Origin: Massilia sp.
GTDB taxonomy: Bacteria; Pseudomonadota; Gammaproteobacteria; Burkholderiales; Burkholderiaceae_D
Direction of reading: 5' to 3'
Assembly (NCBI GenBank): GCA_003520365.1
Contig: DOUW01000413.1
Span: 1,723-14,995 of the forward strand
DNA: 13,273 nucleotides
Shown piece after piece: positions 7,485 to 13,273 of this stretch (the first letter of the stretch is position 1; every line of letters begins with the position of its first letter). The notes under the pieces are model-generated. The model ran no database searches, was not told the origin of the DNA, and saw only the letters and a program-made list of their open reading frames with translations. The translations under genes were made by a program, and so were the position numbers.

Positions 7485-7548
7485 GCGTGGGTTCAAGAAC
7501 CCACCCTACAGGTGCCGGTTTTCGTAGGGTGGGTTCTTGAACCCACGC
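7485..7548. repeat. perfect 25-bp inverted repeat, REP/MITE-like
   Basis: The arms 7485-7509 and 7524-7548 are exact reverse complements over 25 bases, separated by a 14-base spacer (AGGTGCCGGTTTTC). Each arm also contains its own near-palindrome (GTGGGTTC-AA-GAACCCAC). The GTAGGGTGGGTTCTTGAACC core resembles a short interspersed repeat I recall from many proteobacterial genomes, where it appears between genes. It has no U-tract and lies in a non-coding gap, so I regard it as an interspersed palindromic element more than a terminator. Confidence 0.8.
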
Positions 7549-7567
7549 CGTACGCCGTTTCCCTACC

Positions 7568-7596
7568 CGGGCGGTGGCAACCATCGCCACCGCCCG
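7568..7596 (-). terminator. stem-loop after the DUF475 gene, no U-tract
   Basis: A perfect 11-bp inverted repeat (7568-7578 with 7586-7596, seven-base loop AACCATC) begins eight bases after the DUF475 stop codon. Minus-strand sequence beyond it is GGTAGGGAAAC, without a T-run. It may protect the mRNA 3' end or assist Rho-dependent termination. Confidence 0.5.
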
Positions 7597-7604
7597 TACT
7601 GCCA

Positions 7605-8672
7605 TTACGCCACTTGCTTCTCTCCAGCCGCTTCCAGCGCGGCATGCTTCTTCTTGTACCGGATCGACGACCACAGCGAAGCCGCGATGAAGGCCACACC
7701 CGTCAGGCCGGTGATCAGCTCAGGCACGTGGACATGCATACTTGCCAGCATGATCACGGCCAGGATACCGATCGCGTAGTGCGCGCCGTGCTCCAGGTAG
7801 ACGAACTCGTCCAGCGTGCCCTTGCGGACCAGGTACACCGTCATCGAACGCACGAACATCGCACCGATCGCCAGGCCCAGCATGATGATCACGACGTCCG
7901 AGGTGATCGCGAAGGCGCCGATCACGCCGTCGAAGCTGAACGAGGCATCCAACACTTCGAGATACAGGAAGCCGCCGATACCGCCGCGCTTGACCATGTC
8001 GCCCACGTTGCTGTTCTCGTCCGACTCGCTCTTCTCGAGCAGGCCGCTGATCATGTCCACGCCGACGTAGACCAGGATGCCCCAGATACCGGCGACCAGG
8101 ACAATCATCCTCTGGCCGGCGTCAACGAAGGTCGACGCGAACAGCAGCGACGCAAGCGCCACCATCACCGCGATCGAGGACACCTTGCCCAGCGAACCGA
8201 GCTTCTTCTCGAAGTTGCCCAGCCAGTGGGTTTCTTTCTCATCGTCGAGCAGGAAGTTCAGGAAGACCAGCAGCAGGAACATGCCGCCAAAGGCCGCCAC
8301 TTCCGCGTGGTGCGCCGTCAGGTGACCCGAGAACGACTTCGGATCGGTCAGCGCCAGGTTCCAGACCTCGGTCAGGCCCAGGTCGGCCGCCACGGCGACG
8401 ATGACCAGCGGGAACACGAGCCGCATGCCGAACACGGCGATGATCATGCCCAGGCCCAGGAACAGCTTGAGCCAGAATTCGTCCCAGCCCTTCAGGACCG
8501 AGGCGTTGACCACGGCGTTGTCGAACGACAGCGACACCTCCATGATCGACAGGATGGCCGCGATACCGATCGCGGTCATCATGCCGGAGACGCCGCCGTG
8601 GTCATAGCCCCACCAGCCGGCCAGGCCCATACAGATGATGGTGACGAGGAAGGATCCTCTGAAGTGCTTCAT
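7605..8672 (-). CDS. DUF475 (TerC-superfamily) integral membrane protein
   Basis: A 355-residue polytopic membrane protein of the DUF475 family, related to TerC. TerC-superfamily proteins are thought to move or sense metal ions and to anchor TerD-type proteins at the membrane. Acidic and polar residues sit inside hydrophobic helices as in TerC: MEVSLSFDNAVVNA (44-57) and the partly repeated LDASFSFDGVIGAFA (241-255), suggesting an inverted pseudo-repeat around a metal path. A conserved HLTAHHAEVAAFGGMF (117-132) follows the first half. I count eight to nine hydrophobic segments; a charged loop lies at 210-230, and the tail is basic (KKKH). The ATG at 8670-8672 is chosen because AAGGG lies upstream and MKHFRGSF is the family-like start; 11 codons further upstream are open but lack a site. 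It heads the Ter module and is divergent from nhaR. Confidence 0.88.
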   Translation of the reverse strand: MKHFRGSFLVTIICMGLAGWWGYDHGGVSGMMTAIGIAAILSIMEVSLSFDNAVVNASVLKGWDEFWLKLFLGLGMIIAVFGMRLVFPLVIVAVAADLGLTEVWNLALTDPKSFSGHLTAHHAEVAAFGGMFLLLVFLNFLLDDEKETHWLGNFEKKLGSLGKVSSIAVMVALASLLFASTFVDAGQRMIVLVAGIWGILVYVGVDMISGLLEKSESDENSNVGDMVKRGGIGGFLYLEVLDASFSFDGVIGAFAITSDVVIIMLGLAIGAMFVRSMTVYLVRKGTLDEFVYLEHGAHYAIGILAVIMLASMHVHVPELITGLTGVAFIAASLWSSIRYKKKHAALEAAGEKQVA

Positions 8673-8747
8673 GTTGTTATCCCTTCTATGTGAAAGTTGA
8701 TGCACGGAAGTTTAGAGCTTTGCGAACTATCGAAAAAGCGAAGATAA

Positions 8748-8764
8748 TCGAAGCATTACTTCGA
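8748..8764. promoter_or_regulatory. dyad in the DUF475-nhaR divergent region, candidate LysR operator
   Basis: TCGAAG-CATTA-CTTCGA is a perfect 6-bp dyad of 17 bases in the 105-base gap between the two divergent genes, ending 13 bases before the nhaR ATG. Nearby, two similar 12-mers, ATCGAAAAAGCG (8729-8740) and TTCGAAAAAACG (8760-8771), form a direct repeat, the second overlapping the dyad. LysR-type regulators usually bind such interrupted dyads and control the divergent gene. Assignment to NhaR is inferred from position only. Confidence 0.45.
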
Positions 8765-8777
8765 AAAAACGGAATAT

Positions 8778-9686
8778 ATGAAACACGCGATCCCGAATTT
8801 CCGCCACCTGCACTACTTCTGGGTCGTGGCCAAGGAGGGTAGCATTACCCGCGCGGCCGAGCGTCTCGGCTTGGCCGTCCAGACCGTCAGCAGCCAGATC
8901 ACCCTGCTCGAGCAGGCGGTCGGCAAGGCCCTGTTCACCCAGCAGGGACGGCGCCTGAGCCTGACCGAGGCCGGGCGCCTGGCCTTGACCTATGCCGACC
9001 AGATTTTTCTCCTGGGCGAACAGATGCAGGAAGCGCTCGACCAGGCCGGCAACCTGCGCACCCGCCTGACGGTCGGCATTTCCGATTCCCTGCCCAAGCT
9101 GACCGCCTTCCGCCTGCTCGAGGTGACGACCCAGCTGCCGACCCCGGTGCGCCTGGTCTGCTTCGAGGACCAGCACGAGGCCCTGCTCGCCGAGCTCGCC
9201 CTGCACAAGCTCGACGTGGTGCTGAGCGACCGCACCCTGGCCGCCGGCAGCACCCTGCGCGTGTTCAGCCACCTGCTGTTCGAGAGCGAGATGCTGGTCG
9301 TCGGCAGCCGCGAACTGGCGCAGAAATGGGGCAAGAATTTCCCGAAAGGATTGAAAGGCGCGCCCCTGTTGCTGCCCGCGCGCAATAATGCATTGCGCGC
9401 CAAGATCGACGACTGGCTCGAGGTGAACGGCGTGCACCCGGACGTGGTCGGCGAATTCGAGGACAACGCCCTGCTCAATACCTTCGGGCGGCGCGGCCTG
9501 GGGCTGTTCTTCGCGCCGGCGGCGCTGGCCACCGACCTGGCCGAGCAGCTGCAGGCCGAGGTCGTGGGGCGGGTGCCGGAAGTGCGCGAACAGTTCTACG
9601 CGATCTCGAACGAGCGCAAGATCCAGCATCCGGCAGTGGAAGCGATCCTGACCGCGGTACATGAAGGAATGCTCGGCGCCGCTTGA
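8778..9686 (+). CDS. nhaR: LysR-type transcriptional regulator, NhaR-like
   Basis: A 302-residue LysR regulator that resembles E. coli NhaR (about 301 aa), the Na+-responsive activator of the nhaA antiporter gene. The N-terminus FRHLHYFWVVAKEGSITRAA (8-27) follows NhaR's characteristic 'NHLYYFWHVYKEGS' opening, and the winged helix-turn-helix spans about 21-60. Other shared stretches are CFEDQHEALLAELALHKLDVVLSD in the effector domain, LLLPARNNALRAKIDDWLE, GEFEDNALLNTFG and the C-terminal NERKIQHPAVEAI. The ATG at 8778 has only a weak site (CGGAA). No antiporter gene is in the window; the divergent neighbour is the DUF475 membrane protein, and the downstream CorC-type gene may be cotranscribed. 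The effector (cation) is inferred from the family. Confidence 0.88.
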   Translation: MKHAIPNFRHLHYFWVVAKEGSITRAAERLGLAVQTVSSQITLLEQAVGKALFTQQGRRLSLTEAGRLALTYADQIFLLGEQMQEALDQAGNLRTRLTVGISDSLPKLTAFRLLEVTTQLPTPVRLVCFEDQHEALLAELALHKLDVVLSDRTLAAGSTLRVFSHLLFESEMLVVGSRELAQKWGKNFPKGLKGAPLLLPARNNALRAKIDDWLEVNGVHPDVVGEFEDNALLNTFGRRGLGLFFAPAALATDLAEQLQAEVVGRVPEVREQFYAISNERKIQHPAVEAILTAVHEGMLGAA

Positions 9687-9733
9687 GTTGTACAATGCCT
9701 ATCGGCTACGCCTTTTATCAACTCATCTTTTAT

Positions 9734-11080
9734 ATGGAAAATCTTTTATTTGTCGTTCTCGCGCTCTTTCTTGTCGCACTGAACGGCTTCTTCGTGGCGG
9801 CCGAATTCGGCATCGTCACGCTGCGTAAAACCCGTGTCCGCGCCATTGCCAAGACCTCCGGCCTGCGCGGACGCATCCTGGCCAAGGTCCACGGCCAGCT
9901 CGACGCCTACCTGTCGGCCTGCCAGCTCGGCATCACCCTCGCATCGCTCGGCCTGGGCTGGGTCGGCGAACCGGCCTTTGCCAGCCTGCTCGAACCGCTC
10001 TTCGCCCTGCTTGGGGTCACCTCGGAACAGGTGATCCACGGCGTTTCCTTCGTGGTCGCGTTCAGCGTGATCTCTTTCCTGCACATCGTGGTCGGCGAGC
10101 TGGCGCCCAAGTCGCTCGCGATCCGCATTCCCGAGTCGGTCGCGCTGTGGTGCGCGCTGCCGCTGTACGGCTTCTACTGGGCCATGTATCCCTTCATCGC
10201 GGTGCTCAACGCCAGCGCCAACATGGTGCTGCGCGTGGCCGGCCTGTCCGGCGCCGGCGGCCACGACACCCATTACTCGACCGAGGAACTGAAACTCATC
10301 CTGCGCACCAACACCAGCACCGGCAAGGAGAAGTTCACCCACGACGAGCGCCATATCCTGGCGCAGTCGCTCGAGTTCGCCGACATGGCCGTGTCCGACC
10401 TGATGCGCCCGATTAACGAAGTGATCGCCCTGCACGAAGACCTGTCGATCGAGGAAAACCTCGACACGGTGCGCCGCAACCGCTTCTCGCGCTACCCCTA
10501 CTTCGACGCCGAAGGCGAGGAGGTGCTGGGCGTGATCCACCTGAAGGACCTGTTCTTCGCCCTGCAGTCGGGCAAGGACATCAGCGACCTGACGCAATTC
10601 CTGCGCCCGGTCGAGACGATCTCGGCGCGCACCCCGGCCCAGGACATCTTCCGCCGCTTCCGCACGGGCGCGCCCCACTTCGCCCTGATCGGCGAAAAGG
10701 GCAAGCGCCCGGTCGGCTTCATCACGCTCGACAACCTGCTCGGCGTGATGGTCGGCGAGATCCGCGACGAATTCCGCATGAACGAGAACGACTGGCTGCC
10801 GCAGGCCGACGGCACCTGGATCGGCAAGGCCAGCCTGCCGATCTTCTCGCTCGAACGCCTGCTCGGGATCGACATCGACAACGAAGAGATGGGCCTGGAC
10901 GACGTCGAATCGGTCGGCGGCCTCTTGATGGCCAAGCTGGGCGACATCCCGAAGCAGGGCCAGCGCATCGAGTTCCCGAAGTTCGACGTGGTGGTCAAGA
11001 AGACCAACGGTCCGCGCATCCTGCTGGTGAAAGTCATCCCGCAGCTGGAACGCGGCGGCGACGAGGACGAGCTGGGTTAA
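9734..11080 (+). CDS. hemolysin/CorC family protein (CNNM, CBS pair, CorC/HlyC domain)
   Basis: A 448-residue inner-membrane protein of the HlyC/CorC (CNNM) family, related to Mg2+/Co2+ efflux or regulation proteins. Domains: CNNM transmembrane domain about 1-170, with NGFFVAAEFGIVTLRKTR (17-34) and the conserved GELAPKSLAI (121-130); a pair of CBS domains about 220-340, with DLMRP at 222-226; and a CorC/HlyC transporter-associated domain about 355-436. The start is ambiguous: ATG 9734 (MENLLFVVLAL) gives the usual family N-terminus but has no Shine-Dalgarno sequence. ATG 9695, or a TTG at 9683 that overlaps the nhaR stop, would add 13 or 17 residues that do not look like the family. It follows nhaR by 47 bases and may share its transcript. 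Confidence 0.88.
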   Translation: MENLLFVVLALFLVALNGFFVAAEFGIVTLRKTRVRAIAKTSGLRGRILAKVHGQLDAYLSACQLGITLASLGLGWVGEPAFASLLEPLFALLGVTSEQVIHGVSFVVAFSVISFLHIVVGELAPKSLAIRIPESVALWCALPLYGFYWAMYPFIAVLNASANMVLRVAGLSGAGGHDTHYSTEELKLILRTNTSTGKEKFTHDERHILAQSLEFADMAVSDLMRPINEVIALHEDLSIEENLDTVRRNRFSRYPYFDAEGEEVLGVIHLKDLFFALQSGKDISDLTQFLRPVETISARTPAQDIFRRFRTGAPHFALIGEKGKRPVGFITLDNLLGVMVGEIRDEFRMNENDWLPQADGTWIGKASLPIFSLERLLGIDIDNEEMGLDDVESVGGLLMAKLGDIPKQGQRIEFPKFDVVVKKTNGPRILLVKVIPQLERGGDEDELG

Positions 11081-11087
11081 CAGCGAA

Positions 11088-11117
11088 GCTGATTGCGCGG
11101 CTGGCTGCGCAATCAGC
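11088..11117 (+). terminator. stem-loop after the CorC-type gene, no U-tract
   Basis: A perfect 11-bp inverted repeat (GCTGATTGCGC 11088-11098, loop GGCTGGCT, GCGCAATCAGC 11107-11117) starts seven bases after the stop codon. It is followed by CTCGCAACG, without T residues. It is likely the 3' end of the upstream transcript; the mechanism is uncertain. Confidence 0.5.
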
Positions 11118-11183
11118 CTCGCAACGATCTGTTCCCGGGCCGCATATTTCGCCGCAAGGTGTCCGCCGGCCCGTTCCCGACGT

Positions 11184-11189
11184 TATAAT
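11184..11189 (+). promoter_or_regulatory. -10 element (TATAAT) upstream of the rsbQ-like gene
   Basis: A consensus TATAAT lies 37 bases before the ATG at 11227. The GC-rich sequence 16-18 bases upstream does not contain a recognisable -35 hexamer. Transcription would begin near 11196 and include the GGAG site at 11218-11221. Confidence 0.5.
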
Positions 11190-11226
11190 TTGCCCAATAG
11201 AACGTCAGCAAATGCCCGGAGAACCC

Positions 11227-12042
11227 ATGAGTGTGCGTGACCGCAACAATGTCTCCGTCTACGGGAATGGCCCGGCCACCGTGGTCTTCGCCCACGGCTT
11301 CGGTTGCGACCAGGCCGTTTGGCGCTTCATCTCCCCCGCCTTCGAGGAACGCTACCGCATCGTCGCCTTCGACCTGGTCGGCAGCGGCGGCTCCGACCTC
11401 GCCGCCTACGACCGCGCCCGCTACGCCAGCCTGCACGGCTATGCCGACGACCTGCTGGACATCATCGACGAGTTCGGCGACGGCCCGGTGATCCACGTCG
11501 GCCACTCGGTCAGCGCCATGATCGGCATGCTGGCCTCGATCCGCGCGCCCGAACGCTTCCTGGCCCAGGTCATGCTGGCACCCTCGCCCTGCTACATCAA
11601 CGAAGACGGCTACATCGGCGGCTTCACCCGCGGCGACATCGACGAGCTGCTCGACACCATGGACGCCAACTACCTCGGCTGGTCGAGCAACGTCGCGCCG
11701 CTGATCATGGGCGCGCCGAACGCGCCCGCGCTGGCGGCCGAACTGAACAATAAATTCTGCCGCAACGATCCCGACATCGCGCGCCACTTCGCGCGCGTCA
11801 CCTTTCTGTCGGATCACCGCGCCGATTTGCTGCGCGTGAGCGTGCCGACCCTGATCGTGCAATGCAGCGACGACCTGATCGCCCCGCTCGCGGTCGGCGA
11901 CTACCTGCAGCGCCAGATCCCGGGCAGCCGCCTGCAGGTGATCGACAACATCGGCCATTGCCCCCACATGAGCGCCCCCGAGGACAGCGCGCGCGCTGCG
12001 CTGTCCTTCCTGGATGCGCTGGCGCTGGAGCGGCGCAGGTGA
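11227..12042 (+). CDS. rsbQ: RsbQ-like alpha/beta hydrolase
   Basis: A 271-residue alpha/beta hydrolase that matches Bacillus subtilis RsbQ (269 aa) along its length as I recall it: FGCDQAVW (25-32), VGSGGSDLAAYD (51-62), VGHSVSAMIGMLASI (91-105), APSPCYIN, ANYLGW (147-152), FCRNDPDIARHFA, FLSDHRADL and GHCPHMS. The likely triad is S94, D216 and H244, with the same D-H spacing as RsbQ S96/D219/H247. RsbQ is needed for energy-stress signalling through the PAS domain of RsbP, probably by supplying or processing a small hydrophobic ligand; plant KAI2 and D14 receptors are relatives. The ATG at 11227 is chosen over the ATG at 11212 because GGAG (11218-11221) fits it and the N-terminus then aligns. 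The stop overlaps the next start (GTGA), so it is translationally coupled to a PAS-containing kinase. Confidence 0.9.
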   Translation: MSVRDRNNVSVYGNGPATVVFAHGFGCDQAVWRFISPAFEERYRIVAFDLVGSGGSDLAAYDRARYASLHGYADDLLDIIDEFGDGPVIHVGHSVSAMIGMLASIRAPERFLAQVMLAPSPCYINEDGYIGGFTRGDIDELLDTMDANYLGWSSNVAPLIMGAPNAPALAAELNNKFCRNDPDIARHFARVTFLSDHRADLLRVSVPTLIVQCSDDLIAPLAVGDYLQRQIPGSRLQVIDNIGHCPHMSAPEDSARAALSFLDALALERRR

Positions 12043-13273
12043 ACGGCCTGCCGGACGACGCCACGCTCTACCAGCAGGCCCCCTGCGGCCTGCTGGTCAC
12101 CGACGCTGCCGGCCTGATCCTGCGCGCCAACGCCACCCTGTGCCGCTGGCTCGGCTACTCGCAGGCGGCGCTGGTGGGCAAGCTGCGCATCCAGGACCGG
12201 CTGCCGGTCGGCGCCCGCATCTTCCACCAGACCCACTGCCTGCCGATCCTGCAGGTGCAGGGCTCGGTCGGCCAGCTGCAGATGGAGATCCGCGACAGCG
12301 GCGGCCAGCGCATGCCGGTGCTGGTCAACATCGTGCGCCGGACGGTCGACGGCCGCACCTTCGACGAGTGGTCGCTGGCGGCGATGAACGAGCGCCGCTC
12401 CTACGAGCGCGAACTGCTGGCCGCGCGCAAGACCGCCGAGCAGGCGCTGGAAGCGCGGCTGGAGGCGGAAACGCAGTTGCGCGACCTGAACGGCGAACTG
12501 TCGGACGCCGACCGCCGCAAGGACGAATTCCTCGCCACCCTGTCGCACGAGCTGCGCAATCCGTTGGCGCCGATGCGCGGCGTGCTGGAGGTGCTCAAGC
12601 TCGACAAGGCGCGACCGGCCAGCGAAGCGAAGCTGCTCGACGTCTTCGACCGCCAGCTCGGCCACCTGACCCACCTGGTCGACGACCTGATGGAAATGTC
12701 GCGCATCACGCAGAACCGCATGGAGCTGCGGCGCGCCCCGGTGGCGCTGGCCGACATCGTGCACAGCGCCGTGGAGGACGTGGCGCCGATGATGCGCGCC
12801 GCGCGCCACGATTTCAGCGTGACCATCGAGGCGTCCGGCGCGGTGGTCGACGCCGACCCGACGCGGCTGTCCCAGGTGCTGGTCAACCTGCTGACGAATG
12901 CCTGCAAGTACACGCCGGACGGCGGCCTCGTTTCCCTGAGCCTGCGCCAGGAGGGCGAGCAGGCCGTGATCGCGGTGCGCGACAACGGCATCGGCATCCC
13001 GCCCGAGGCGCTGGCCACGATCTTCGGCATGTTCTCGCAGCTGGAACCGGCGCTGCGGCGCGCGAAAGGCGGGCTCGGGATCGGCCTGGCCCTGGTGCGC
13101 GGCATCGTCGCGCTGCATGGCGGGACGATCGCCGCCGAGAGCCCCGGCCCCGGCCTGGGCAGCACCTTCACCGTGCGCCTGCCGCGCCACACCCAGGAAA
13201 TGCCGCTGACCGTGGCCCAGACCCGCGGCCAGGCCAAGGCCGCGACGCCGCTCAAGGTGCTGCTGGTGGATGA
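12039..13273 (+). CDS. PAS-histidine kinase-receiver hybrid sensor kinase (3' end cut by window edge)
   Basis: The first 411 residues of a cytoplasmic hybrid sensor kinase. PAS domain about 5-118; a charged coiled-coil linker 118-160 (YERELLAARKTAEQALEAR); a HisKA domain with KDEFLATLSHELRNPLAP, phospho-acceptor H170; and a HATPase domain with N-box NLLTNACKY (N287), DNGIGIP (D315) and KGGLGIGLALV near 343-353. Then comes a linker and the first strand of a receiver domain (KVLLVD, 406-411), cut by the window. There is no membrane segment. The PAS domain (APCGLLVTDAAGLILRANAT, GQRMPVLVNIVRR) resembles, from memory, that of B. subtilis RsbP. The start is GTG 12039, overlapping the rsbQ-like stop as GTGA, with GGAG (12027-12030) eight bases upstream. 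The partner regulator and output are not visible. Confidence 0.88.
   Translation, partial: MNGLPDDATLYQQAPCGLLVTDAAGLILRANATLCRWLGYSQAALVGKLRIQDRLPVGARIFHQTHCLPILQVQGSVGQLQMEIRDSGGQRMPVLVNIVRRTVDGRTFDEWSLAAMNERRSYERELLAARKTAEQALEARLEAETQLRDLNGELSDADRRKDEFLATLSHELRNPLAPMRGVLEVLKLDKARPASEAKLLDVFDRQLGHLTHLVDDLMEMSRITQNRMELRRAPVALADIVHSAVEDVAPMMRAARHDFSVTIEASGAVVDADPTRLSQVLVNLLTNACKYTPDGGLVSLSLRQEGEQAVIAVRDNGIGIPPEALATIFGMFSQLEPALRRAKGGLGIGLALVRGIVALHGGTIAAESPGPGLGSTFTVRLPRHTQEMPLTVAQTRGQAKAATPLKVLLVD

Larger units (their letters stand above)
7331..7604. other. intergenic region between the DUF475 gene and terD
   Basis: A 274-base gap upstream of terD. Apart from the terD ribosome binding site it holds a stem-loop right after the DUF475 stop (7568-7596) and a perfect 25-bp inverted repeat (7485-7548). 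I could not identify a convincing -10/-35 pair for terD between 7331 and 7480. The short open frames that cross the repeat are repeat-derived and not supported as genes. Confidence 0.6.

Noticed and set aside
7471..7699. Small minus-strand open frames with repeated WVLEPT/GSRTHPT peptides
   Set aside because: The peptides come from translating the 25-bp inverted repeat, a common source of false short genes.
7512..8693. Plus-strand open frame opposite the DUF475 gene
   Set aside because: The translation is a His/Gln/Asp-rich shadow of a membrane protein's complement, and its first codons lie in the inverted repeat.
9691..9696. TACAAT as a promoter -10 element before the CorC-type gene
   Set aside because: No -35 element at a suitable distance; it overlaps a possible start codon and the end of nhaR, so chance is as likely.
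8727..10678. Two minus-strand open frames opposite nhaR and the CorC-type gene (8727-9695 and 9746-10678)
   Set aside because: Both lie wholly opposite well-recognised genes, and their low-complexity Gln/Gly/Arg-rich products match nothing I know.
11901..13190. Minus-strand open frame (429 codons) opposite the kinase, and a plus-strand frame beginning at 12014
   Set aside because: The frame starting at 12039 contains all the histidine kinase boxes in order; the other two are Arg/Pro/Ala-rich shadows.
1..13273. Phage, transposon, CRISPR, tRNA or toxin-antitoxin system
   Set aside because: I looked for transposase or integrase motifs, repeated spacers, tRNA-like cloverleaves and small paired genes and found none that I could support.

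Overview
The window is a compact, GC-rich stretch (I estimate roughly 63-65% GC by eye) of a bacterial chromosome. It is most consistent with a betaproteobacterium of the Burkholderiales, perhaps Oxalobacteraceae (Massilia-like). That placement rests on protein resemblance recalled from memory, base composition and the mix of genes. I see no rRNA, tRNA, CRISPR array, transposase, insertion sequence or phage gene. The strong GC bias leaves long open frames opposite almost every gene; these are not genes.

Layout, left to right. (1) Minus strand, 1-2512: the 5' 581 codons of rlhA (23S rRNA C2501 hydroxylation, U32 family), preceded by a good sigma70-type promoter, then dedA (membrane lipid-carrier transporter family). 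(2) 2513-2845: a 333-base divergent intergenic region with a -10 element and ribosome binding site for the plus-strand pair lemA and a 583-residue two-helix membrane protein of DUF3137 type. The second gene starts at a TTG that overlaps the lemA stop by four bases. A bidirectional terminator (5353-5382) closes this pair against the convergent genes. (3) Minus strand, 5404-8672: a small Ter-type stress module, in transcription order DUF475/TerC-superfamily membrane protein, TerD, a TIGR00266/AIM24-family protein and a TerZ-like protein. It contains an internal terminator between terD and the AIM24 gene, and a perfect 25-bp inverted repeat between the DUF475 gene and terD. (4) Plus strand, 8778-11080: an NhaR-like LysR regulator, divergent from the DUF475 gene with a dyad between them, followed by a CorC/HlyC-type CNNM-CBS membrane protein. 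(5) Plus strand, 11227-13273 (runs off the edge): an RsbQ-like alpha/beta hydrolase, translationally coupled through GTGA to a PAS-histidine kinase-receiver hybrid sensor kinase.

How it may work together (inference): most of the window concerns envelope and ion stress. It holds TerC/TerD proteins, an NhaR-type cation-responsive regulator, a CNNM/CorC ion-transport-type protein, DedA and LemA. The most noteworthy unit is the last one. The hydrolase resembles Bacillus RsbQ, and the PAS domain of its partner resembles that of RsbP, but the output is a histidine kinase with a receiver instead of a PP2C phosphatase. This suggests that the hydrolase-PAS small-molecule sensing pair has been rewired onto a phosphorelay.
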